Below are positions 27,300-36,287 of a stretch of 64,000 bases of DNA, in pieces. Source of the stretch: Agrobacterium tumefaciens (lineage in GTDB: Bacteria; Pseudomonadota; Alphaproteobacteria; Rhizobiales; Rhizobiaceae); assembly GCF_017726655.1 (NCBI RefSeq), contig NZ_CP072308.1, forward strand, positions 62,001 through 126,000. The letters are read 5' to 3'. The first letter of the stretch is position 1. Every line of letters starts with the position of its first letter. The position numbers and the translations under genes are program-made. The notes under the pieces are model-generated. The model was not told the origin of the DNA. It did no database searches and was given only the letters and a program-made list of their open reading frames with translations.

Positions 27300-27863
27300 C
27301 TATCGCGCCCGCCATTCCTCCAGCGTCAGCGCATAGGTCACGTGCGGCCGCAGATGCGGGTGGGTATCTTCCGGTACGCGCGGATGGTCGAAATCGCGCG
27401 ACGGGTCGCGCTTCAGGCCGATGCGCTCCATCACTGCCGTCGAACGGTGATTGTCGTGGACGGCGAAGGAGACGATTTCGGGCGTCTCCTTTTCATCGAA
27501 GGCCATGACGAGCAGCGATTGGGCGGCTTCGGTCACATAACCATGCCCCCAGAAGCGAGTAGCGAGCCGCCAGCCGATTTCCATCGTGCCGATCGGGAAG
27601 GGCGGATCGAGGTTCATGACGGGGGATATGCCGCAGAACCCCATGACTTCGCCGGTCTCGCGCAGTTCCATGGCGTAGAAGCCGTAACCGCTGCCGCGAA
27701 TCATGCCGTTGATGGTTTCGAGCACCGCATCCGCTTCCGCGTGGCTGCGGCGGAAGGGGAAAAATTCCATGACCTTTTCATCCGCGTTGATTTCGCGGAA
27801 CAGGTCGCGGTCGCTTTCCTTCCACTCGCGCAGAATGAGTCTCTCTGTCTCGCGAATGATCAT
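27300..27863 (-). CDS. GNAT-family N-acetyltransferase (RimJ/RimL type)
   Basis: A 187-residue acetyltransferase. It opens with IIRETERLILREW, the usual start of RimJ/L-like GNAT proteins, and has the acetyl-CoA loop in EIGWRLATRFWGHGYVTEAAQSLLVMAF and the later SFAVHDNHRSTAVMERIGL. It transfers acetyl groups to an unknown amine, perhaps a protein N-terminus. Its start codon overlaps the serB stop as ATGA, so it is the second gene of a serB operon. No link to serine metabolism is evident from sequence. Confidence 0.85.
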   Translation of the reverse strand: MIIRETERLILREWKESDRDLFREINADEKVMEFFPFRRSHAEADAVLETINGMIRGSGYGFYAMELRETGEVMGFCGISPVMNLDPPFPIGTMEIGWRLATRFWGHGYVTEAAQSLLVMAFDEKETPEIVSFAVHDNHRSTAVMERIGLKRDPSRDFDHPRVPEDTHPHLRPHVTYALTLEEWRAR

Positions 27864-28750
27864 GGAACGACGAAATCCGTCTTGCGATAGCCCTGAATGT
27901 ATAGAAGCGCGGTCAGATCGCCGTGGTCGATGCGCATCTGCGCTTCGGCGGCGACGGCGGGCTTCGCGTGCAGGGCAACGCCGGCACCGGCAACGTGCAG
28001 CATGCCGAGATCGTTGGCGCCGTCGCCGACTGCCATTGCCTCATCAGGCGAGATGCCGAGCTTTTCGGCAATGTCGGTCAGCGCATCCACCTTGGCCTGT
28101 TTGCCGAGGATGGGTTCGGCAACGGTACCGTCAAGTTCGCCATTGGCTTCACCCAGCAGATTGGCACGGTTCTCGTCAAAACCGAGCGTTGTGGCAACCC
28201 GGCTCGTGAAGACAGTAAAGCCGCCTGACACGAGGGCCGTGTAGTAGCCCTTCGCCTTCATGGTGGCGATGAGTTCCCTGCCACCCGGTGTCAGCGTGAT
28301 GCGCTTTTCGATGACGTCGTCGATGACGGAGACAGGCAGGCCCTTTAGCAGGGCGACGCGCTCGCGCAGCGCCGGCTCGAACGCGATCTCGCCGTTCATG
28401 GCGCGGGCGGTAATGGCGGACACCTCGTCCTTCAACCCGACTTCGGCCGCCAGTTCGTCGATACATTCCTGTTGGATCATGGTCGAATCCATATCGGCGA
28501 TCAGCAGTTTCTTGCGCCGTTGATCCTGTTCCTGGATAACGATATCGATCGGCTTTCCGGCGAGCGTGGCGGCAATCGCGCCTCGCGCCTGCTCAGCCGC
28601 GGTGCCGGAGGGCAGGGCGATATCGCAGGCGATGCCATCGGCCAGCCAATAGAGCCCGGATGCGCTCACCGCCTTTGCGGCCGCTTCGCCGAGGGCCGGT
28701 GTCAGAACGGGATTTGACGGATTGGCGATAAGCGTGGCAACGAGAGCCAT
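27860..28750 (-). CDS. serB: Phosphoserine phosphatase
   Basis: A 296-residue SerB. The first about 90 residues are an ACT-like regulatory region. The HAD phosphatase core follows, with the nucleophile motif LIADMDSTMIQQECIDELA, Ser/Thr motif II (ALVSGGFTVFT), a Lys in the KLGISPDEAMAVGDGANDLGML region and the motif IV acids GDGAND. It carries out the last step of serine synthesis. The ATG at 28750 overlaps the divergent miaA ATG by two bases; a longer frame to 28876 would run inside miaA and is rejected. The GNAT gene overlaps its end. Confidence 0.93.
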   Translation of the reverse strand: MALVATLIANPSNPVLTPALGEAAAKAVSASGLYWLADGIACDIALPSGTAAEQARGAIAATLAGKPIDIVIQEQDQRRKKLLIADMDSTMIQQECIDELAAEVGLKDEVSAITARAMNGEIAFEPALRERVALLKGLPVSVIDDVIEKRITLTPGGRELIATMKAKGYYTALVSGGFTVFTSRVATTLGFDENRANLLGEANGELDGTVAEPILGKQAKVDALTDIAEKLGISPDEAMAVGDGANDLGMLHVAGAGVALHAKPAVAAEAQMRIDHGDLTALLYIQGYRKTDFVVP

Positions 28751-29645
28751 GATGAAAAACCTTGATGAGAATTTTGATGCGATCCTGATAACCGGACCGA
28801 CGGCAAGCGGCAAGTCCGCGCTTGCGCTTCGCTTAGCGCGGGAGCGGGATGGCGTCGTCATCAATGCCGACAGCATGCAGGTCTATGACACGCTGCGGGT
28901 GCTGACCGCCCGGCCATCCGAAGAGGAAATGGAAGGCGTGCCTCATCTGCTTTACGGCCATGTTCCGGCCAGCAGCCTCTATTCGACAGGCGAGTGGCTG
29001 CGGGACATTATAGGCCTCCTTGCCGATTTGCGCGGGCAGGGGCGCTTTCCGGTCATCGTCGGCGGCACGGGGCTTTATTTCAAGGCGCTGACGGGTGGCC
29101 TCTCCGATATGCCCGCCGTTCCCGATGACATTCGTGAAGGGCTGCGCGCCCGGTTGATCGAGGAGGGGGCGGCAAAACTTCACGCCGAATTGGTGAGCCG
29201 CGATCCGCCCATGGCGCAGACGCTCCAGCCGGGGGACGGGCAGCGCATCGTCCGGGCGCTGGAGGTGCTCGCGGCCACGGGGAAATCGATCCGGGATTTT
29301 CAGCAGGCGAAGGGACCGTTGATTATCGATCCGGAGCGCGCTCAAAAATTCGTCGTTCTGCCGGAAAGGTCGGTGCTGCACGATCGCATCAATCGCCGCT
29401 TCGAGACCATGATGCAAAGCGGTGCGGTGGAGGAAGTGGAAGCGCTTCTCGCGCTTGACCTCGCGCCCGACGCAACGGCGATGAAGGCGATCGGGGTTTC
29501 CCAGATCGCCGATATGCTGGCCGGGCGCGTGGGTGAGGAGGAGGTGATCGAAAGATCGGCAGCGGCGACCCGCCAATATGCCAAACGGCAGATGACATGG
29601 TTTCGCAACCAGATGGGAGACGACTGGACGCGTATCCAACCGTAG
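28749..29645 (+). CDS. miaA: tRNA dimethylallyltransferase
   Basis: A 298-residue MiaA. P-loop GPTASGKS, the DMAPP/tRNA residues INADSMQVYDTLRVLTARPS, the GGTGLYFKAL block and the C-terminal ATRQYAKRQMTWFRNQ are all present. It adds a dimethylallyl group to A37 of tRNAs reading UNN codons. Start is ATG 28749 or ATG 28752. Either way the start overlaps the serB start on the other strand, so each gene's promoter and ribosome site must lie inside the other's coding region. It converges with the HerA-like gene, with a 6-bp gap. Confidence 0.93.
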   Translation: MMKNLDENFDAILITGPTASGKSALALRLARERDGVVINADSMQVYDTLRVLTARPSEEEMEGVPHLLYGHVPASSLYSTGEWLRDIIGLLADLRGQGRFPVIVGGTGLYFKALTGGLSDMPAVPDDIREGLRARLIEEGAAKLHAELVSRDPPMAQTLQPGDGQRIVRALEVLAATGKSIRDFQQAKGPLIIDPERAQKFVVLPERSVLHDRINRRFETMMQSGAVEEVEALLALDLAPDATAMKAIGVSQIADMLAGRVGEEEVIERSAAATRQYAKRQMTWFRNQMGDDWTRIQP

Positions 29646-29651
29646 GGCGGC

Positions 29652-31658
29652 TCAGTCCTTTCGGTAGAGACTGCCGAGTGGTTTTTTCAACAGGCTGTCG
29701 CGCAGCGAAGGGCGGCTCTCAGTTGGTGGCGGGCCATTCTGCGCCTGCATCTGGAGGCTCGCCTTGCGAAGTTCGTTGACGGCGGTTGAAGCTATATCGG
29801 TCGTGGACCGACCTGTCGGCGGCGCGACTGTGCGGCCGGGCAGCATGTCCGGCCGGTAGGGCTCGTGAGCGCCAGCGGTTGCGCCCAATTCCTGTTTCCA
29901 GCGGCTCACATCTGGCGGCTGCTTTGGCGCGGGCGCGGGGTCCGGCAAATCGGGGAAGGAGGCTTCGAAGCTCTGCTGGAAACCGCTGATGAGCGGCTTT
30001 GTCGTGGCGCGCATGCGGGTGACGATGCTGTTCAGGTCCACCGTGTCGGGCGTCTCGTTGGGCGCATGGCTGACCGCGCCGCTCGCCTTCGGCAACTTGG
30101 CTGTCGGCACGCGGTCGAAACGCATTCGCATCGGCACGCTGACGGCCTCGCCGAAAGCGATGGCTTCGCCGTTGCCGATGGACGATAAAAAGCTTGTGGT
30201 CGAGGTCGAGGCGTTCGGTACGGCCGACAGAATGATCTTCTGGTCGATCTCATTCGACAGCCGCATGGCAAAGACGGTCGAGCATTGCGACAGGATTGTC
30301 TGGTCAAGCTCGCTTGGCCGCTGGCTGATGACGCCGAGCGAAATACCGTATTTGCGGCCCTCCTTGGCGATCTGGGCGATGGATTGCCGGGTCGGGAAGA
30401 AGCCGCGCTCCGGGTCTGCCGGCACATAACGATGCGCCTCTTCGCACACGACAAGCATATGCAGCGATCCTCGCGCGAGGACCGCCAGTTCAAACGACAT
30501 GCGGCACAGGACCGAGACCACCGAGTTCACGACTTCGGAGGGAATGCCGGACAGCTGGAAAACGGAAATCGGCTTGCCATCGCCGGGGATGCGGAAAATA
30601 TGTGCGACTGTCTCCAGAATGGTGTCGCTGATCGTGTTGCTGGAGAACATGAAATTATAGCGCGGATCATTGATGGCCGAGAGGATGCGGCCTTTCAGCG
30701 ATCGCAGCGCCGGTTTTTCGCCGCGTCCTTCCAGCCGGCCGATGCGCTCGTCGATGAGGGCGAGAAGATCGGCGATGCGATAGGGCACCGGCGTATCGGG
30801 TGTAATAGCACTTTTATCGGAAGTGCGTCGGACAGCGGACCCATCGCTGCCGCGAAACGCCTTCTTGGCTTCCGGAATGAGGTCACGGAGAAAATCCATT
30901 TCCTCCGGCACTGGCCTGCGGCCGCGGAATATGACCTCCGCAAATTCCTCGAGGCGCATCAGCCAGAAGGGCAGGTCCAGCGTGTCGGTGTCGATGACGA
31001 CGGAATGGTCCGGGAAGGCGGCGGCAAATTCATTATGCGGATCGAGAATGAGCACGCGCAGTTTCGGGTCTGTTTCGATTGCCTTGTTCAGAAGCAGAGA
31101 TACCGCTGTCGTCTTGCCCACGCCTGTCGATCCGACGACGGCGAAATGTTTTGACAGCATCTGCGGAATGTTGATGGCGGCATTGATGCTGTCGTCCTGG
31201 GTCAGTTTGCCGATCACGCAGGCATCACGGCGGCTGCTGTCGAAAATCTTGGCAAGATCCGCGGTGCGGATGCGGTGCGCCACCGCGCCGAGATAGGGGT
31301 AGCGGGAAATGCCCGTGGAGAAGCGCTCGCTGCCATCCTCCGTGCGGTAGACCTCGCCGACCATTTCGACGTCGATCAGAAGCCTGTTCGGTCTGTCCGC
31401 CGCCCAAAATTCTTCGCTCGTGCGCATGGCGAAGACGAGGGCTGCGACGCGGCTCGTACCCATTTCAATGGAGATCAATCTCCCGACGGACCAGAGTTGC
31501 GAGACATCCGTGGTACCCGCTTCCGTTTCCGCGGCGATCGTCGCGCGCGACCCGTCGCAGGCGATAACGCGGCCGAGCATGCGGTTCGCCGGCTGCTCGC
31601 CGGATCGCCGTTCGTTTTCGCCCATGGGGGACGCGCTATGAAACGTGTCGTTCGTCAC
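29652..31658 (-). CDS. HerA-like/DUF87 hexameric ATPase
   Basis: A protein of about 668 residues. An N-terminal HAS-barrel-like region (about 25-140, RVIACDGSRATIAAETE) is followed by a FtsK/HerA ATPase core with Walker A GSTGVGKT (residues 176-183), a helical insert, Walker B LHMLVVCEEAH, and a sensor segment SQRPSELDQTILSQCSTVFAMRLSN with arginine-finger candidates. The C-terminus is Pro-rich and probably disordered. HerA proteins translocate DNA, in archaea together with the nuclease NurA; bacterial ones also partner with SIR2 or DUF4297 proteins in defence. No nuclease gene is adjacent here, so it is an orphan, housekeeping-type copy. GTG 31658 has a weak GGGA site; ATG 31625 is the alternative start. 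Confidence 0.8.
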   Translation of the reverse strand: MTNDTFHSASPMGENERRSGEQPANRMLGRVIACDGSRATIAAETEAGTTDVSQLWSVGRLISIEMGTSRVAALVFAMRTSEEFWAADRPNRLLIDVEMVGEVYRTEDGSERFSTGISRYPYLGAVAHRIRTADLAKIFDSSRRDACVIGKLTQDDSINAAINIPQMLSKHFAVVGSTGVGKTTAVSLLLNKAIETDPKLRVLILDPHNEFAAAFPDHSVVIDTDTLDLPFWLMRLEEFAEVIFRGRRPVPEEMDFLRDLIPEAKKAFRGSDGSAVRRTSDKSAITPDTPVPYRIADLLALIDERIGRLEGRGEKPALRSLKGRILSAINDPRYNFMFSSNTISDTILETVAHIFRIPGDGKPISVFQLSGIPSEVVNSVVSVLCRMSFELAVLARGSLHMLVVCEEAHRYVPADPERGFFPTRQSIAQIAKEGRKYGISLGVISQRPSELDQTILSQCSTVFAMRLSNEIDQKIILSAVPNASTSTTSFLSSIGNGEAIAFGEAVSVPMRMRFDRVPTAKLPKASGAVSHAPNETPDTVDLNSIVTRMRATTKPLISGFQQSFEASFPDLPDPAPAPKQPPDVSRWKQELGATAGAHEPYRPDMLPGRTVAPPTGRSTTDIASTAVNELRKASLQMQAQNGPPPTESRPSLRDSLLKKPLGSLYRKD

Positions 31659-31827
31659 ATCTTTTCCCGTGACATGCGGATGATCGCGGTGGTTCGGGCA
31701 ACAGTCGCCCTCCTGATATAGAAGATTATGCTTAACAACATGTGTACTTGCCGTATTCGAAAATTTCGTGGGGATACGATTTAAAGTAATAAAAGAAGGC
31801 GACGGCGATTTTTTCCCGCAAAATGCG

Positions 31828-31856
31828 TTGACGGCTGGGGCTTTTGTGGCTAACAC
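31828..31856 (+). promoter_or_regulatory. Candidate promoter of the ilv leader/ilvBH transcript
   Basis: TTGACG (31828-31833), a 17-bp spacer and TAACAC (31851-31856): a good sigma-70 match. The expected start of transcription, 31862-31865, falls on the leader-peptide ATG, which would make that frame leaderless or nearly so. Confidence 0.65.
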
Positions 31857-31864
31857 TCCGGCCC

Positions 31865-31921
31865 ATGAAAAATCTTAACGTACTTATCGTGGTGGGACGG
31901 CGCATGGGCAGGATGGTGTAA
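31865..31921 (+). CDS. Branched-chain leader peptide of the ilvBH attenuator
   Basis: An 18-codon frame reading MKNLNVLIVVGRRMGRMV. Six of residues 4-10 are Leu, Val or Ile (L N V L I V V), the end products of the pathway encoded downstream, which is the hallmark of a ribosome-sensing leader. The stop at 31919-31921 lies in the loop of the hairpin GGATGG/CCATCC. No Shine-Dalgarno is present and the promoter predicts a start at the ATG itself, so initiation is probably leaderless. Slow translation when branched amino acids are scarce should favour read-through into ilvB. Confidence 0.8.
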   Translation: MKNLNVLIVVGRRMGRMV

Positions 31922-31978
31922 CCATCCGGCGAAAGCACCCATGCGCTGAACGAGGCTCCTCTAGGGGCCTTTTTTTTA
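31900..31978 (+). promoter_or_regulatory. Transcription attenuator upstream of ilvB
   Basis: Three structures follow the leader codons: GCGCATGGG (31900-31908) pairing perfectly with CCCATGCGC (31938-31946); an inner GGATGG/CCATCC hairpin (31911-31916 with 31922-31927); and an intrinsic terminator AGGCTCC/GGGGCCT (31953-31970) followed by a run of eight T. The terminator sits 63 bp before the ilvB ATG. I could not identify by eye the antiterminator pairing that would compete with the terminator stem, so the switching mechanism is unresolved. Confidence 0.75.
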
Positions 31979-32040
31979 TGTCTTCAAACAGGCCCTCGGG
32001 CTCCTCGATATCCAAAGCCAAAGCGGGATGGAAACAGGCA

Positions 32041-33834
32041 ATGACGGATAAGGACAATACGGAAAACAGCAATCGCATGACAGGTGCGGAGATCGTTCTG
32101 CAGGCGCTGAAGGACAATGGCGTCGAGCACATCTTCGGTTATCCCGGCGGTGCCGTTCTTCCGATCTATGACGAGATTTTCCAGCAGGAAGACATCCAGC
32201 ATATTCTCGTGCGCCACGAGCAGGGCGCCGGCCACGCGGCCGAAGGTTATGCCCGCTCCACCGGCAAGGTTGGCGTCATGCTTGTCACCTCCGGTCCCGG
32301 CGCGACCAATGCGGTCACCCCGCTGCAGGATGCGCTGATGGATTCCATTCCGCTCGTCTGCCTGTCCGGCCAGGTTCCCACCACGCTGATCGGCTCGGAT
32401 GCATTTCAGGAATGCGATACCGTCGGCATCACACGCCCCTGCACGAAGCACAACTGGCTGGTCAAGGACGTCAACGAGCTGGCTGGCATCATCCATGAGG
32501 CTTTCCGCATTGCGCAGACCGGCCGTCCGGGTCCTGTTGTTGTCGATATTCCGAAGGACATCCAGTTCGCCACCGGCACCTATACGCCGCCTTCCGCCGC
32601 CATTCAGCAGAAGAGCTACAAGCCGAAGGTTCAGGGCGACCTCAATGCCATCCATGCCGCCATCGAATTGATGTCCAAGGCAAAGAAGCCGGTTTTCTAT
32701 ACCGGCGGCGGCGTCATCAATTCCGGCCCGGAAGCCACCCGCCTGCTGCGCGAACTGGTCGAGCTGACCGGCTTTCCGATCACTTCGACGTTGATGGGTC
32801 TCGGCGCCTATCCGGCTTCCGGCAAGAACTGGCTCGGCATGCTGGGCATGCACGGTTCCTACGAAGCCAATATGACGATGCATGATTGTGACGTTCTCGT
32901 CTGCGTCGGCGCGCGTTTCGACGACCGGATTACCGGCCGCATCAACGCCTTCTCGCCGAATTCGAAAAAGATCCACATCGATATCGATCCGTCCTCGATC
33001 AACAAGACGGTTCGCGTCGACGTCCCGATCATCGGTGATGTCAGCCACGTTCTGGAAGATATGGTTCGCTTGTGGCGCGCCCTGCCGAAGAAGCCGGAGA
33101 AGGCGCAGACGGCGGATTGGTGGTCGCAGATCGAACGCTGGCGCGCCCGCAACTCCTTCGCTTACAAGAACTCAAACGATGTCATCATGCCGCAATATGC
33201 GCTGCAGCGGCTTTATGAGGCATCGAAGGGACGCGACACCTACATTACCACGGAAGTTGGCCAGCATCAGATGTGGGCGGCGCAGTTCTTCGGTTTCGAG
33301 GAGCCTAACCACTGGATGACCTCGGGCGGTCTCGGCACGATGGGTTATGGCCTGCCGGCCGCCATCGGCGTTCAGGTTGCGCATCCCGATGCGCTGGTTA
33401 TCGACATTGCCGGTGACGCCTCTATTCAGATGTGCATTCAGGAAATGTCCTGCGCTATCCAATACGGCCTGCCGGTGAAGATCTTCATTCTCAATAACCA
33501 GTATATGGGCATGGTGCGGCAGTGGCAGCAGCTGCTGCACGGCAACCGCCTGTCCAACTCCTATACCGAAGCCATGCCCGATTTCGTCAAGCTGGCGGAA
33601 GCCTATGGCGCGGTTGGCATGTATTGCGACGACCCGAAAGAGCTGGACGACAAGATTGCCGAGATGATCGCGGTCAAGAAGCCGGTTATTTTCGATTGCC
33701 GTGTTGCCAACCTTGCCAATTGCTTCCCGATGATCCCGTCTGGTAAAGCCCATAACGAGATGCTGTTGCCGGATGAGGCGACGGATGAAGCGGTCGCCAA
33801 CGCCATTGACGCCAAGGGCCGTCAGCTAGTCTGA
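32041..33834 (+). CDS. ilvB: Acetolactate synthase, large catalytic subunit
   Basis: A 597-residue ThDP enzyme (acetohydroxyacid synthase). Catalytic Glu60 in RHEQGAGHAAEGYA, the Pyr domain (GPGATNAVTPLQDALMDSIPLVCLSGQV), a central FAD-binding domain, and the ThDP motif GDA (458-460) followed by LNNQYMGMVRQWQ. It makes acetolactate or acetohydroxybutyrate for valine, leucine and isoleucine. ATG 32041 is preferred; the frame extends back to an ATG at 31978 that directly follows the attenuator T run. ilvH follows 19 bp later. Controlled by the leader peptide and terminator upstream. Confidence 0.95.
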   Translation: MTDKDNTENSNRMTGAEIVLQALKDNGVEHIFGYPGGAVLPIYDEIFQQEDIQHILVRHEQGAGHAAEGYARSTGKVGVMLVTSGPGATNAVTPLQDALMDSIPLVCLSGQVPTTLIGSDAFQECDTVGITRPCTKHNWLVKDVNELAGIIHEAFRIAQTGRPGPVVVDIPKDIQFATGTYTPPSAAIQQKSYKPKVQGDLNAIHAAIELMSKAKKPVFYTGGGVINSGPEATRLLRELVELTGFPITSTLMGLGAYPASGKNWLGMLGMHGSYEANMTMHDCDVLVCVGARFDDRITGRINAFSPNSKKIHIDIDPSSINKTVRVDVPIIGDVSHVLEDMVRLWRALPKKPEKAQTADWWSQIERWRARNSFAYKNSNDVIMPQYALQRLYEASKGRDTYITTEVGQHQMWAAQFFGFEEPNHWMTSGGLGTMGYGLPAAIGVQVAHPDALVIDIAGDASIQMCIQEMSCAIQYGLPVKIFILNNQYMGMVRQWQQLLHGNRLSNSYTEAMPDFVKLAEAYGAVGMYCDDPKELDDKIAEMIAVKKPVIFDCRVANLANCFPMIPSGKAHNEMLLPDEATDEAVANAIDAKGRQLV

Positions 33835-33853
33835 GCCGGGAGAGGAAAAGGAC

Positions 33854-34426
33854 ATGAACGCACACCTACAACCCACCGGCTCCGCCTACTTCATTCAGAA
33901 GGAAACGGCTGCCGTCGAAAACCACACGCTGTCGGTTCTCGTCAGCAACGAGCCGGGCGTTCTCGCCCGGGTCATCGGCCTGTTTTCCGGCCGTGGCTAC
34001 AACATCGAAAGCCTGACGGTTTCGGAAACGGAACATGAGGCGCATCTGTCGCGCATCACCATCGTGACGCGCGGCACGCCTATCGTCCTGGAGCAGATCA
34101 AGGCGCAGCTGGAACGGATCGTACCGGTGCACCGGGTTCTCGACCTGACGGTTCGCGCCCGCGAACTCGGGCAGGAGCGGCCAATCGAGCGGGAAGTGGC
34201 GCTGATCAAGGTTGCCGGCACAGGTGAAGTGCGCGCCGAGGCGTTGCGGCTTGCCGATGCGTTTCAGGCCAAGGTCGTGGATGCGACGGTGGAGCACTTC
34301 ATCTTCGAAATCACCGGCAAGTCGTCGAAGATCGACCAGTTCGTGGCGATCATCAAGCCGCTCGGGCTGATCGAAATCTGCCGCACCGGCATTGCCGCGA
34401 TGAACCGCGGCCCACAAGGCATGTAA
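33854..34426 (+). CDS. ilvH: Acetolactate synthase, small regulatory subunit
   Basis: A 190-residue regulatory subunit. The N-terminal ACT domain (about residues 20-95) contains LSVLVSNEPGVLARVIGLFSGRGYNIESLTVSETE, the valine-binding motif; a second domain (about 100-180) carries EVALIKVAGTGEVRAEALRLADAF. It binds IlvB, raises its activity and confers valine feedback inhibition. The ATG follows AGGAAAAGGAC. The gene is followed by a strong terminator, so ilvB-ilvH is a two-gene unit. ilvC, the next pathway step, lies about 14 kb away in this window. Confidence 0.95.
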   Translation: MNAHLQPTGSAYFIQKETAAVENHTLSVLVSNEPGVLARVIGLFSGRGYNIESLTVSETEHEAHLSRITIVTRGTPIVLEQIKAQLERIVPVHRVLDLTVRARELGQERPIEREVALIKVAGTGEVRAEALRLADAFQAKVVDATVEHFIFEITGKSSKIDQFVAIIKPLGLIEICRTGIAAMNRGPQGM

Positions 34427-34452
34427 AGCCTCGGCGTTCGATGAAACAAAGG

Positions 34453-34485
34453 ACCGCCTCGTGCATTTGCCGGGGCGGTTTTTTA
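34453..34485 (+). terminator. Rho-independent terminator after ilvH
   Basis: ACCGCC(T)CG pairs with CG(G)GGCGGT around a short loop, followed by a run of six T. It ends the ilvBH transcript. Confidence 0.85.
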
Positions 34486-34510
34486 TTACCCTTGATGCGA
34501 GGAGAAGCGG

Positions 34511-35194
34511 ATGACGAAAAAGCGTGCAATCGTCACAGGCGGAGCAGGACTGATTGGCTCGGCCATATGCGAAACCCTTTTCAGCAAAGGTTGGGACGTC
34601 GCTTCCTTCGATCTAAAAAAGGATGAAGCCCCGTATCGGTCCCTCGAGTGTGACGTTGCGGATGAGCAGGCAGTCGACCAGGCATTCAAAGCGCTCGAAT
34701 GGGATAAGCTCGATTTGCTCGTCAACAATGCCGGCATCGCCAACCCTGATAACGGACTCATTCACGAGATGACCTTGGCTGCCTGGCGAAAGATCACCGA
34801 CAGTCACCTGACGAGCGCCTTTCTAATGACCCGACGCGCGGTGCCGCTGATGCGGGAGGGTGCGAGCATCGTCAACATGGTCTCGACACGCGCTTTCATG
34901 TCGGAGCCGCAGACCGAGGCCTATGCGGCATCGAAGGGAGGCCTGACGGGGATGACACATGCCCTCGCAATCAGCCTTGGGCCGAGCATCCGCGTCAATG
35001 CAATCGCGCCGGGATGGATCGCCGATGATAAAAAGTTGCGTGCCAAGGATCACCAACAGCATCCGGTGGGCAGAGTGGGGAGGGGGAAGGACATCGCAGA
35101 TGCGGTGCTTTATCTTGCCGATGCGGGCTTCATGACGGGGCAGGTCCTCGTCCTTGACGGTGGCATGACCAGGAAGATGATCTACGAGGAGTGA
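34511..35194 (+). CDS. SDR-family oxidoreductase
   Basis: A 227-residue short-chain dehydrogenase, slightly short for the class. Cofactor loop TGGAGLIG (residues 9-16), NNAG, Ser in MVSTRAF, catalytic YAASK, and VLDGGMTRKM near the end. An Asp after the second strand (FDLKKDE) suggests NAD rather than NADP. The ribosome site GGAGAAG precedes the ATG. It stands alone just after the ilvH terminator and converges with the aldo/keto reductase gene. Substrate unknown; the sequence resembles 3-oxoacyl reductase-like and sugar-dehydrogenase-like SDRs. Confidence 0.83.
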   Translation: MTKKRAIVTGGAGLIGSAICETLFSKGWDVASFDLKKDEAPYRSLECDVADEQAVDQAFKALEWDKLDLLVNNAGIANPDNGLIHEMTLAAWRKITDSHLTSAFLMTRRAVPLMREGASIVNMVSTRAFMSEPQTEAYAASKGGLTGMTHALAISLGPSIRVNAIAPGWIADDKKLRAKDHQQHPVGRVGRGKDIADAVLYLADAGFMTGQVLVLDGGMTRKMIYEE

Positions 35195-35277
35195 GCCGCT
35201 TTGCCGTCAGCGGCTCTTGTGAAAGTGATTCAGCTCCTTCGGAAACCGATTCCGCATCACGCTTCAAGTTGTTGCGA

Positions 35278-36123
35278 TCACAGCATTTCCAGCGCTGTCT
35301 TGCGTGTCGGCGGCGGGAAGGCTGCGTCGAGAGCTGCCCAGTCTTCATCGGTGATCTCCAGGTCCGTCGCACCCCGGTTTTCCTCGACGCGGGAGACGCT
35401 GGCGGATTTCGGAATGGCGATGACGCCGTCTCTTTCGAGAAGAAAGGCCAGAGCCAGCTGGGCAGGAGTTGCCTGATACGCCTTGGCGATGCGGATCAGT
35501 TCGTGGTTCTTCAGGATCCGGCCCTGCTCGATGGGGGAATAGGCCATCAGCGGTACGCCATGCTCCTGGCACCAAGGCAGCAGTGAGAACTCGGGACCGC
35601 GCCGGGAGAGATTGTAGAGCACCTGATTGGCGGCGCAGTTGCGCCCCTCTGGAACCGCAAAAAGCTCCTGCATGTCTTCGCTATCGAAATTGGAAACGCC
35701 CCAGTCGCCGATCTTGCCATCCCGTTTGAGCCGCTCGAAGGCAGATACGGTTTCCGCCAGCGGATGCTCGCCGCGCCAGTGCAGCAGGTAGAGATCGATG
35801 CGGTCGGTGCCGAGCCTTGCGAGGCTGCGTTCGCATGCGTCGACAACGCCCCTTGCGCTGGCGTTCCAGGGGTAGACCTTGGTGATGAGAAACACCTCGT
35901 CGCGACGGCCGGCGATTGCCGCGCCGACAACCTCTTCCGACCTGCCGTCAGCGTACATTTCGGCGGTGTCGACGAGTGTCATGCCGAGGTCGATCGCCTT
36001 GCGGATGCTTTCTATCTCCTGCCGCTCGGATGATCTTGTTTCCCCCATGTTCCAGGTGCCAAGGCCAAGAGCCGGAACCTGCTTGCCAGAGGGCAGGGTG
36101 ACGGAGGGAATGTCGTCATACAT
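35278..36123 (-). CDS. Aldo/keto reductase
   Basis: A 281-residue AKR barrel. The tetrad is intact: Asp52 and Tyr57 (DTAEMY), Lys82 (TKVYP) and His115 (LLHWRG). The NADPH-binding region near the C-terminus reads [17 protein letters not shown]. The ATG at 36123 has GGAG seven bases upstream and gives the standard opening [20 protein letters not shown]; an ATG at 36162 is possible but less well placed. It reduces an unknown aldehyde or ketone. It resembles the diketogulonate-reductase-like AKR5 branch. Confidence 0.85.
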   Translation of the reverse strand: MYDDIPSVTLPSGKQVPALGLGTWNMGETRSSERQEIESIRKAIDLGMTLVDTAEMYADGRSEEVVGAAIAGRRDEVFLITKVYPWNASARGVVDACERSLARLGTDRIDLYLLHWRGEHPLAETVSAFERLKRDGKIGDWGVSNFDSEDMQELFAVPEGRNCAANQVLYNLSRRGPEFSLLPWCQEHGVPLMAYSPIEQGRILKNHELIRIAKAYQATPAQLALAFLLERDGVIAIPKSASVSRVEENRGATDLEITDEDWAALDAAFPPPTRKTALEML

Positions 36124-36287
36124 GGGTGTGCTCCAGCGCTTGATGATCGGACGATAATCCATTGTCGCGACTTCTCAAACCCGGCAGGGGAAGGATCGAT
36201 CCATCAAAAAATTTGACCGCGGTCATCGATCCGGCCGGCTGGTCTGATGCTGGTGGCGTGGGTAGGGTTTCTTTTCAAGGAGAAACC

